Source of the DNA: Gautieria morchelliformis
Taxonomy: Eukaryota > Basidiomycota > Agaricomycetes > Gomphales > Gomphaceae
Reading direction: 5' to 3'
Length of the DNA stretch: 64,000 nt
NCBI GenBank assembly: GCA_015179125.1
Contig: WHVA01000489.1
Coordinates: 1-64,000, forward strand
Part shown: positions 1 to 10,099 of the stretch, piece after piece
Layout: the number at the start of each line of letters is the position of its first letter
How positions within the stretch are numbered: the first letter of the stretch is position 1
Position numbers and translations under genes: made by a program
Notes under the pieces: generated by a model
The model's input: only the letters and a program-made list of their open reading frames with translations
What the model was told of the DNA's origin: nothing
Databases searched by the model: none

Positions 1-185
1 GCCGCTTGTGAAAGTAGGAATAACAAGATGAAATGGAGAGATAGGGAGTGAGTGGAAAATTTCGAAAATAACCAGAGAAATGGATGCATGATACAAGAAC
101 AACATGAGAAGAAATTGAGAAAGCACACAACAAATTGGATATATTATGCTTGATTTTTGGTGCAGGAGCATCAATGCACCCAACA
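1..185 (-). repeat. copia LTR, cut by the window edge
   Basis: This is the 5' part (minus orientation) of the copia LTR family found again at 26,713, 45,903 and 52,069. The end at 185 is the usual terminus (TGTTGGGTGCA read on the minus strand). The rest lies outside the window. It interrupts a gypsy ORF3 copy, whose sequence starts at 186. Confidence 0.85.
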
Positions 186-1670
186 GCTAGAACGCGTGGT
201 CGAGGACCACGATGACGCGCTCGGTTACGAGCGCGCCAGGATCAAGGAACTAGAGCAACAGCTGAGCGCAGCCCAGCTCCAGGTTACCCTGGTCCACGCT
301 GCCTCAAAAAGGCCGCGACATGACCCGGCCACGGACCCAGTGGCCGGGCCATCATCACCTCGCGCGACGGCGCCGTTGCCGGCGCGCGCAACATCGGGGC
401 TGGCGTCCCGATTGTTGGCGCCAACCCCGACGATGACAACGACGGAAGGGCAGAGCGCACCTTCCGACTCTGCGTACGGCGTCCCAGATGGATGGGAGTC
501 CGACTCATCCGTCTGGAAGCCATACAACCCGAACGGGCACAGCGGCTGGCAGAGCAGCCAAAGAAAAAGCGCAAGAAATTGCGCGGCTCCCCCCACACCG
601 TCAATGGGCTAGCCATTGCGAAGGAAAGCGCGATTAGCGCTTACCTAGCGGCGTCATCATGCACACCATCAACGACCCCACCCTTCAGCGGTGGGTAGCA
701 CAGATCGAGGCCCAGTACATTGGGCCTGGCGTGGCCCTGCCTCCGCCGGCGGGGACAGTTCACCCTCCCTACCCGGGGGAGGGAGTGATCATACCACTCG
801 GAGACCCACCGATCTCCGAGACGGGCCTCCTACCATGGCCGGTAGGAAAGGCCAACAGCGTCGTACTCAATGGTATGACGTCTGCCCGCTCGATGACCCA
901 CGCTTCATCGAACTCATAGCGCGGACAAAAGAAACGCTGCAACTCGCGCATACGCACGAGATGATCGGCGTATTCAAACACATCGAGCGCGAACAACGTG
1001 CTCGCAATCCCAAAAGGGATTGTCTTGTGATAGCGGGCGGTACCCTGCACGACATCGTGGCCATTCTGAAGGGTGGGATACACAACCCTGAAGGGATCCC
1101 ATCCGCCATCTGTGACAACGCGGATGGCACCTTCAACCTAGACAACATGGACGTCTGGATGTGGTTGAAGGCCCTTGCGCCCCGGGTCAAAGGGGTCGCA
1201 TCACCTCTCAGGGCGAGGCTACTCGACCTCTTCGGCTCGACAGACCAATGGTCGAGCCTCTTCGATGCCAGGGAAGTGCTGATGCCTCAGAGCACCACCC
1301 TGCGGCTCTCAATCACGGGCCCATTCCCTGTGGAGGGCCGAGCCGGCCCCGACATCCCACTCACGAGCGAGTGGCGCGCATTGAACATTATGTTCAACGC
1401 AGCATCACTGGCGCGGCATTCAGTGCCGCCGCCCGCGAGGGCCAACAAAAGGTCATCGAGACCAGCCACGGGAGGGCCGCGGTGCCGCGACCCCTCACTC
1501 ACGCCCAGCTCGACCGAGAGCTGGCGCGCTTCCGGCCCCCTCCTCAAACTGAGGACCCGGCCGATGAGGCCATGCTCCGCGAGGACACGGGCCCCAGCAC
1601 CCAAGCGGAGGCCGCCGCTAGTGGTGAGGCCGACCAGCCTCACCCAATCACCACCGATGACGCGGAGGTG
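186..1670 (+). pseudogene. gypsy ORF3, broken copy C
   Basis: This is a degenerate copy of the third ORF of the gypsy family seen complete at 18,782-20,763 and 30,191-32,160. It begins in the coiled-coil stretch (about 190-290), then has the E-G-Q-S-A-P-S-D-S-A-Y-G segment, the lysine-rich PKKKRKK motif near 565, and the conserved domain with the W-M-W-L-K-A-L-A-P motif near 1,150-1,180. Frameshifts near 540, 690 and 900 and a small deletion near 1,355 break the frame. Both ends are cut by copia LTRs (1-185 and 1,671 onward). The function of the family is unknown. Confidence 0.75.
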
Positions 1671-2158
1671 TGTTGGGTGCATTTATGCTCCTGCACCAAA
1701 ATCAAGCATAATATATTCAATTTATTGTGTGGTGTTTCAATATTTTCTCATACTGTTCTTGTACCATGCATCCACTCCCTTGCTTATTTTCGAAATTTTC
1801 TAGCCACTCCCTATCTCTCCATTCCATTCTGTTATTTCTATTTTCATAGGCGGCTGCACCCAGCGGAGTTTGAAATGACTTCGACGCGCGAGCCCTTGGG
1901 CGCTAAAGGGCCGGGTGCAAGTATATGCCTTCTGAGACAGGATTACACTCCTCTCTCAGTGACAATAAATTCACTGAGAGAGGCGAGTAGTATCTTTCAT
2001 ATTTACATAGCATGTTGACTGAAAATCATGTAGTGTATTTGATTTTAGGTATTGTATTAATACATCAGTGACAATAAATTCACTGAGAGAGTGTATTTGA
2101 TTTTAGCTTTCTAAGAACTCTACCGAACCTTCCCTGCCATAGCCCCTAGTTGCTAACA
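1671..2158 (+). repeat. Copia-1 5' LTR
   Basis: It starts TGTTGGG and ends GCTAACA. It contains a strong hairpin at 1,951-1,982 (12-base arms CTCTCTCAGTGA / TCACTGAGAGAG, 8-base loop) and a second partial copy near 2,068-2,093. The first half resembles the solo LTRs elsewhere in the window; the second half differs, so this is a sister subfamily. Confidence 0.9.
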
Positions 2159-2160
2159 AG

Positions 2161-2174
2161 GGTTATGGGCCCCG
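2161..2174 (+). promoter_or_regulatory. primer-binding site matching the initiator tRNA-Met anticodon arm
   Basis: Two bases after the LTR lies GGTTATGGGCCCC. Its complement, GGGGCCCATAACC, matches the anticodon stem-loop of eukaryotic initiator tRNA-Met rather than a tRNA 3' end. Copia of Drosophila and yeast Ty5 are known to prime from this internal region. The ATG inside the site (2,165) is also the first ATG in frame with gag. Confidence 0.7.
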
Positions 2175-5100
2175 CAGACACTTCGCAGAAGCTTTTGGGT
2201 GTGGAGAAGCTTGCAACAGATGGAAGTAATTGGCCTCTGTGGCGAGCTACTCTCACAAGTTATTTTGAGTCCAAAAATCTACTCAGGCATATAGAAGGGA
2301 GAGCCATTCGACCTCCTGATCCTCCAGTCATGCCCCCAGGCCATATTCTCACAGAAGCTGAGGAAACTCAGATAGAGAAGGCTGAGGAGAAGCTGGAGAA
2401 ATATCTTGCCAGAGAAGGACAGGCAAAAACCCAAATAATCGTCTCAGTGTCAGAGTCACTAGCTCTGATGCTACAGAAGAGACATACAGCAAAAGAAGTC
2501 TGGGATGCATTGGTCAATGAGATGACCAAAAAGCCCAAGATGGTCCTCACCAACCTACAGAGACAGCTTCGCAGTATGAGGTGTCCTGAGGATGGAGACT
2601 TGAGAGATCACTTGGACAAGGCCCAAGACCTCTATGCTCGTCTCAATGAGATGGGAGCCAGAATTTCTGAAGGAGAGTTTACCGACATTATCCTTGCATC
2701 ACTTCCACCCTCCTATGAGGCAGTTATGAATGCCTTACCACGTCGCTCGAAGAATGTGGAATGCCCTTAGTGCCTGATGATATTATCAGAGTACTAAAGG
2801 CTCAATACGACAGGAGAAAGACTCTCAATATTTCACAAGAAGAGCAGGCATTTATTGGTTCATCTACGAAAGGGCAGAAGGGCCGGAAAGACCCGAAGGT
2901 GTCTACATGCACTAATTGCCACAAGCCTGGACATGCTATAGAGAGTTGCTGGGCTAAAGGAGGTGGTAAAGAAGGCCAGGGGCCACGTCAGAAGAAGAAA
3001 GCCAAAGCCAAAAAGAAGAAAGGCAAAGCCAAGGCGAATGTTGCCGAAGAAGTGTCCTCTGAGGAGGATGAGAGTGGCAGTCCAGCCGCTTTCGCCAACT
3101 TCGACTGCTCTAATTTGAGTAGTTTATCTCTGGACACTGTTGTTATCCTCGACACTGGAATGACCGCACATATGACCCCTCACAAGAATTTATTGAGGGA
3201 TTACAGTCCATTCTCACAGCCGCGCACAATTCGTGCAGCCAACAAAGGCACTTTTGATGCCTTCGGTTCAGGCTCACTCGTGCTATCTAACAAGGTTGGA
3301 GATAAGACTGTGAACATTACATTGAAGGATACGTTCTACGCCCCAAAATGGCTGTTACCCTCATCTCGATCGGCCGGTGCGATGATGCAGGCTATAACAC
3401 ACAAATAGCTGATCAGAAATGCACAATATCCAATCGTAAAGGCAGGATATTGATGCAAGCACCGAAGCTGAATGGCTTATATCGATTTGATTTACAACAC
3501 ACAAGTGCCGAAGCGCATGTATGCGCATCAGCCATGGAAATACATCAAAAATGGGGCACATTTCACAAAAGTCCTACAGCATTTGCTCAACCGTGGCATG
3601 ATATTAGGCATTGAATTGAGCTCAAAAGGTGACAAGGTTGTTTGCGATGCGTGCATTCAGGCGAAGATTGCACGCAAATCACTTCCTCAGGAACCCAGAA
3701 GCCGATCATCAAAATTCGGTGACAGAATTTATTCTGATGTCTGGGGACCAGCGAGACACTCCACAATTGACAAGAAATCCTATTATGTGTCTTTCATTGA
3801 CGACTACTCAAGAGAATCAGTTATCTATTTGATGGCAAACAAATCGGAAGCATTTTCAAATACAAACTCTACGAGGCCTTGATGCTTCGACAGAGGAACG
3901 TGCACATCAAAGCACTTGTTTCCGACAGAGGGGGCGAATATACAAGCTCGGAATTTGAACAGCATTTAGCCAAGCAAGGCACGAAGCATCGGTTAACCGT
4001 GCACGACACCCCAGAGTCAAATGGTGTTGCTGAACGTTTAAACCGAACTCTAGTTGAAAGAGCTCGTGCCATGCTATTGGAATCAAGTCTTCCTAAGACT
4101 CTATGGGGGCATGCAATTTTGCATGCCAACTATCTTAGGAATCGGACACACACAAGAGCTTTGCCAGATAAAACCCCTTTTGAAATGATCCATCACGAGA
4201 AACCGAACCTGAAAGACATACACGTGTGGGGGATTGAAGTCTACGTTAAAGTCAAAGAAGGAAACAAACTAGCAGCCCGTGCCAAAAGAGCTCGGTGGAT
4301 AGGAATCTCTGGACAGAGCCATGGTCACTGCATCTACTGGCCTGACTCTCAGAAGGTTTCTGTCGAGCGGAATGTTATATTTGACTCAGAGATGAAGGGG
4401 GGCAAAGCTCCAATCATTTCTATTGAAGAGTCACAGCTACCTACGTCCAGAAAAATGGTACAGGCCATCTCGGCGCCAGCACCTATGCCTAGTCGCTTAG
4501 TCAGCGAGGAGGCAAAGATCGAGGAAATTGATGACGATGAACCAGAGGAACGTCTGAAAGAGCTGCAACCCAGTCAGACTGTTGATGCTAGACCTAAAGA
4601 AGCTGCTCCAACAAGGAGAAGCGAGAGAATCCGTCAGCAGCAGGTGCAGCCGGCCCCAAGTGGTCCCGTAACAAGATCTCAAACCAAGAGACATGCTGGT
4701 GCAGATATCACTACACTAGCTTACGAGGACATTGAGGACCATCAAGACAAATTATTTGAACAAGATTTATCCTCTGTCACTGACGGCATCAGTGATTATA
4801 ACCTTGCCATCAGTACACTTTCGACCTCCGATCAAAACAAAGATAATGTGCTGCCGGATTTGAATCAGACCGAGCCTAGCAATGCAGATGAAGCCTTAAA
4901 TGATCCTATGTGGAAAGCATCGATGGATAAAGAGTATAAGGTGCTACTCGACAAAGGTGTATGGGAAGTGGTTAAACCACCTCCTGGGGCAAATATTGTC
5001 GGAAATAGATGGGTATTCCTCTGGAAACGCAATCCAGAAGGTGAACCCATCACACCTAGATCGAGGATGGTCGCCCAAGGCTTTACACAAAGTTTTGGAG

Positions 5101-6410
5101 TCGACTACAATGAAACCTATGCACCTGTTGCTCGGATGACTTCCTTACGGATTATATGTGCCATTGCTGCCAGGAACAACTGGCCTATTCACCAAATGGA
5201 TGTGGACAGTGCGTATTTGAATGCTACACTGCCAGAACCTATTTACATGAGACAGCCGTATGGATATGAGACCGGAGACAAAGATGATGTCCTCCTGCTG
5301 AAGAAAGCACTTTACGGCCTCAAACAGTCTGGAAGGGAATGGTACAAACGTCTGAGTGGTGAATTTCTCAAGTTAGGATTCACTAAATCAGCTTCGGATG
5401 GAGCTGTATTTTGCAGACATGGACCGAGAGGGCATGCGATTATTGCAACGGCGGTAGACGACCTCACTATCACAGCTGAGAGTCAACCAATCCTCGATGA
5501 GGTAAAGCATGACCTTGCCCAGGTTTTTAGTATGAAAGACCTAGGCGAGATTCACTGGCTTTTGAACCTCAAAATCGAAAGAGATTGGAATAACAAGTCG
5601 ATTGCAATATCACAAGCTGCATACATCCAAAAAATCATCAAAAAGTTCAATCTGGATGATGCCAAAACATTTTCCACGCCTCTCGACCCAGCCGTTAAAT
5701 TATCCAGAGACCAATGCCCTTCTACAGATGAAGACAAACAGAAGATGTCAAGAATTCCATACAGACAAGCGATAGGATCATTGATGTGGGCAGCAGTAGC
5801 CACTCGACCGGACATTGCGTTCGCAGTGTCATTACTTTCTCAATTCCTCGAAAACCCAGGTCCAACACATTGGCATGCAGTCAAACGTGTCTTTAAATAT
5901 CTAAAAGGCACGATGGACTACAAATTGACACTTGGGAAGAATCGAGACGGCCTCATTGGGTATTCAGATGCGGATTGGGCTTCTCAAGAGCACAGGCACT
6001 CATACTCGGCTTATATTTTTCAGATTGATGGAGGGACAGTATCATGGAGTTGTCAAAAACAATCCATAGTAGCCCTATCATCAACTGAAGCCGAATTCGT
6101 TGCTCTGACTCATGCGAGCAAAGAAGCCTTATGGATGCGCCACTTTATTTCTGAAGTGTTCCAACCGCTGAATTGTCCCATCAAACTTTATTCAGACAAT
6201 AAATCAGCCATTGCCATTGTCTATGGCACTCAACAACACACGAGGACTAAGCATTTCGACATTAGATTATATTTCATCCGAGATATAGTCGAAGACGAAG
6301 AAATTAAGCTTGTGTACCTACCAACGGAACACATGCTAGCCGATCTTCTCACTAAAGGGCTTCCTAGTCCTAGAGTGAAAATCCTCAACGAGAAAATCGG
6401 AATATATTAA
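2165..6410 (+). pseudogene. Copia-1 gag-pol, four frameshifts
   Basis: Gag of the UBN2/DUF4219 kind begins at 2,165. A CCHC knuckle (C-T-N-C..C) lies near 2,910-2,950, the protease D-T-G near 3,151, and the GAG-pre-integrase zinc region near 3,560-3,670. Integrase motifs run from 3,740 to 4,050 (D-V-W-G, D-R-G-G-E-Y, the final E in A-E-R-L-N). Reverse transcriptase spans about 4,900-5,650, with V-D-D at about 5,453. RNase H D/E/D motifs are at about 5,965, 6,085 and 6,195. The frame shifts near 2,760, 3,350, 3,553 and 3,860. From 3,879 to 6,410 it is open for 843 residues. The host function is retrotransposition; this copy cannot make the full polyprotein. Confidence 0.88.
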
Positions 6411-6414
6411 GCTT

Positions 6415-6423
6415 GAGGGGGCG
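6415..6423 (+). other. polypurine tract of Copia-1
   Basis: The sequence gagggggcg sits directly before the 3' LTR, the expected place for plus-strand priming. Confidence 0.75.
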
Positions 6424-6910
6424 TGTTGGGTGCATTTATGCTCCTGCACCAAAATCAAGCATAATATATTCAATTTATTGTGTGGTGTTTCAATATTTTC
6501 TCATACTGTTCTTGTACCATGCATCCACTCCCTTGCTTATTTCGAAATTTTCTAGCCACTCCCTATCTCTCCATTCCATTCTGTTATTTCTATTTTCATA
6601 GGCGGCTGCACCCAGCGGAGTTTGAAATGACTTCGACGCGCGAGCCCTTGGGCGCTAAAGGGCCGGGTGCAAGTATATGCCTTCTGAGACAGGATTACAC
6701 TCCTCTCTCAGTGACAATAAATTCACTGAGAGAGGCGAGTAGTATCTTTCATATTTACATAGCATGTTGACTGAAAATCATGTAGTGTATTTGATTTTAG
6801 GTATTGTATTAATACATCAGTGACAATAAATTCACTGAGAGAGTGTATTTGATTTTAGCTTTCTAAGAACTCTACCGAACCTTCCCTGCCATAGCCCCTA
6901 GTTGCTAACA
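6424..6910 (+). repeat. Copia-1 3' LTR
   Basis: It is nearly identical to 1,671-2,158, with at least one single-base indel in a run near 6,541. It has the same start, end and internal hairpin (6,703-6,734). Confidence 0.9.
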
Positions 6911-7708
6911 AGCAGCTCTAGTGCTTGGAGGGCTCCTCTGTGTGTTCCTGTTCCACCGTCTCTCTTCTCTGTCTTGCGCACATTGACCCCTCTATTCTAG
7001 CCATTAGTCCCTGCTTTCTTGCTTCTAGCTACTGCCCTGCCCTCTGCATCGGCACTAGACCATGTGCAACGAGTCAAGCCTCATTGTCAGCCGTGTTGCA
7101 TCTTGGAAGGTACATTCATGCCATACAGTATATACATGGTGCATATATACATATTATACTGATGCTTTCCCTTTCCTTTCTCACATCTGCCTGCTTTGAT
7201 TTTCCATGCATTCATTTCAGCTTGGATTTGGGGTTGCAGCGGGACTTGGCAATGTACAGATATAGGAAGCAGTAGGTAGTTCCCGATGGTATGTCCCACT
7301 GCCCAGTCCCTTATGTCTCATACCGAATGCCACTCGGTGCTCCGTAGACTCCACCATCCCACCCCTCATATCCCCACTGCCCTCCCACCTCATGGAGGGC
7401 CCTTCCCACCCCTGACCACAGTGCATGAGCTCATGAAGCTCTTCCCAACCTGTCCCCTGAGCGGTGGCACCTTCCCACATGACCCCATGCCCACCACAAT
7501 GTTGGGGGCTTCCCCATGGAGAATGTGTGGTGCCCATGCAAGGCGGGTGTGGGGAGCCACCTCTAGAAGAATAGCCAGCTGTGGCACGAGTGCAGCCATG
7601 GCACATGGCGTGGGATGTTGGTTTGGACTGCAGGTGCGTGTGTTTTTCATGGGCAGGGACAAGGCCGGGGGCGTGCCCCAGACTGCATGAGTTCTTCAAG
7701 GCAGTTGT

Positions 7709-8215
7709 CATGACGTGTTTATTTCCTGTACTAAGATGCTCTGTCCTCCCATTCCCCACTCCACCTCCGCGTTCACTCCGGTCGCCCTTGCCTTGTTCGA
7801 CGACCGATCTTCGCTGTTCGCACCATTCACCATAGCCACGCCATCAAAGCATGATCGACGTCTTTGGACCGACTTGGTGGTTCATCACTGGTCCTATCAC
7901 CTCCTCTACTCAACCCTCTTTCGATGTTGTTCCTATTGTCAGATTGTCACGACTCATGTATTTCCTGCACCTAGTTATCCCCGTTTCTCCTTTCGCCACT
8001 CCTCCTCCGTGTTCGCTCGGCTTCACCCCTCCCTTTGATCACTTCTCTCCTATGTCCTCTCTGTTCACCCTTCGTCACATTCACCGAATGACTATTCGCT
8101 GCTCACACCATTCACCAGCAGGCATACCATCAAACACGATCGACGTCCCCTACCCGGTATGATGGCTTGTCACTGGCCCCATCAGCTTCTCAATCCAACC
8201 CCTTTGGGTGTTCAT
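7709..8215. repeat. degenerate tandem duplication
   Basis: Two diverged copies of a roughly 240-260 base unit lie head to tail (about 7,709-7,947 and 7,948-8,215). Each runs through a TCATG..TATTTCCTG start, a pyrimidine-rich middle, CACCATTCACCA and ATCGACGTC. Apart from this and R1 I see no gene between 6,911 and 10,099. Confidence 0.55.
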
Positions 8216-8618
8216 ATGGCCAGGATGTGTTCGCAGGACGTTCCGCCCGTAGGTCGTGAGGGATCAGCCCAGTAGACGAAGAGTCCGTATAGCATGTATG
8301 CAGGTCCCAAGACATGGTTCCATACATAAATGCCTGCACCACCTTTACTCTCCGTCATTTCACGTTCGCACCCCTCCCTCACTCTATTGTATGTTTATTT
8401 CATCTATTTTGTATCATGACTGCGCACCCCTATCCAACCCTGACTCATGACGGCCTCTTTCCTATTCGCTGATACCTTACGAGCATTCGATATAAGTAGT
8501 TTACATTCGCATGTATATTCCCTAGTTCAATTATCATACGTCCATCTTGTGCAAACTTGACCTTGCTGTGATCATTGTCTTGAGCCTTCTCCTGTAGATT
8601 TCTATCTTCGACCAGAAG

Positions 8619-8937
8619 AGGACTTAGGCATCACTGGTGAGTTCTCATACTTCATCTTCGTTACCTTAGCCTTCGAACTATTTTCTGTGCTGTTGGCAAA
8701 GGGATTGTCATTACTTAGACAACCTTCCATGACACCTTGTACGTTACATCGTCAAGTGCCACGGGCTATTTCACTACGACTGTAGATAGGGCAAGCTCCG
8801 TTCAAGTAGCCCTCTTATCTTGTGAACATTTATTGGTTCACCTATTTGCCGACCGGCATACTTATTCGCACAAGTTATTGGGGCATTCGCTGTGTTCGCT
8901 AATATACGATATTAATGCCTAAAAACCAATCTTGACA
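8619..8937 (+). repeat. dispersed repeat R1, copy 1
   Basis: A stretch of about 320 bases is repeated in reverse complement at 18,183-18,532. Shared landmarks are the ACTGGTGAGTT start, CCATGACACCTTG, ACATCGTCAAGTG, GAACATTTATTGGTTCA and the CCAATCTTGACA end. No coding frame is conserved. The identity of the repeat is unknown. Confidence 0.75.
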
Positions 8938-9787
8938 GCAGTGCCTGCAGGGGAGTTCAGCGGCATGGCTGAGCGTGAGTTTCATGTTGGTGGGGCCCAG
9001 GGATGAGTCCCCCACGAAGCAGCACAAGGGCCTGGGGCTGGGGCTGGAGAGCACGGCCAACGTCGATGCGTCGCTGGTGAGCTACTACTGTAGTTGACCT
9101 TTCTAGTCCAATGTACCTATCTATATCTATATGCAAAATATATTATATTATCAACCATTAAATTGAGACCAGAATCTGCCATACAGGGCCATATACTGGA
9201 AGTAATAATACATATGGCGCACCCGATCTGGTCAGTCCTCGTCGCTCGAAGATGGCATAGTCTCAATTATCTGGTGACATCTGGTGAGTGCGGGGTGTCA
9301 TTTTGTTGCCATATCTCACCATATCTGGCCAGAGTCTGTTTTCACTGGGCTTCACCATCTGCTATAGTTTCAAATTATGACAAGATTTCCTCTTTTTTTC
9401 ACTATTTGTTGCCATAGGTTATGGTAAACAAACAGTGACTTGCACCTAGTGTTTGTTGCCTGTGTGTGATTATGTCAGAACCCATCACTCATGCCCCTTG
9501 CTGCCAGACACCAACATTTGACCAACAGCCCTGCCATTTTTATTGTGCCAATATAATTCATTATATTCATCGGACCCCTTCTCTCCCTCTGACCATGTGC
9601 ACCTCCTATCCCACACCTGTAAGGGCAACCCTGGCTAGCTGTGGAGATCACACTATGAGAAAAGTCTAAGTACCCCAATGCCAGTGAGCCTGTATTATAC
9701 TATGCTAGTCCACAGCCAGGGCCAACACTTGGCACTCACCATCAACCCTGCATTCCCCTGACCACCCTGACCCTTGACCAACCTTGA

Positions 9788-10006
9788 TGCCACATACTAC
9801 GCGAGTTGCTTGACTTCCGACACTGTTCCAAAAGTGGAAATTGGAGAATGGAGCAGAATTGGCAAAGCAAATGGAACTGGTGGAAGTTCTCCCAGAAGCA
9901 GAACCATTTCCAAAAGTGGAGTCGGAAATAGAAGCAGAACTCAAGGTGGTGTAAGAATTGGTGAGGATGGTGTTGGAGCTGGAAAACAGGGTGTCCCCTG
10001 ATAACA
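9788..10006 (-). repeat. possible gypsy LTR remnant
   Basis: The minus strand begins TGTTATCAGGGGACACCC, closely matching the first bases of the LTR of the gypsy-E element at 50,504 (TGATGTCAGGGGACACCC). The match extends only about 25 bases, the other end at 9,788 is a guess, and no target duplication is seen. Confidence 0.25.
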
Positions 10007-10099
10007 CCCACTCTCTCACTTAGAATGTCAAAATATTCCCTTCAAACTACTAGTTACTGTACATCACAATTCTACCTACAAAACCTGCCCAACCTTCCC

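Larger units (their letters stand above)
1671..6910 (+). mobile_element. Copia-1 LTR retrotransposon, full length, coding region decayed
   Basis: LTRs of 488 and 487 bases flank a Ty1/copia gag-pol with the order gag, zinc knuckle, protease, integrase, RT, RNase H. The primer site follows the 5' LTR directly and a purine tract precedes the 3' LTR. The five bases outside the two LTRs (aggtg on the left, agcag on the right) do not match, and the left flank is gypsy ORF3 while the right flank is not. The present ends therefore look like the product of recombination between elements rather than a simple insertion. Confidence 0.9.

Noticed and set aside
225-616. Antisense open frames over gypsy ORF3 (also 19,404-19,727, 30,373-30,912 and 31,636-32,034)
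   Set aside because: They mirror a GC-rich sense frame conserved in four copies and have no independent features.
2150-2164. Gag start upstream of 2,165 in Copia-1
   Set aside because: The first codon there is TTG within the LTR end; the first ATG is at 2,165.
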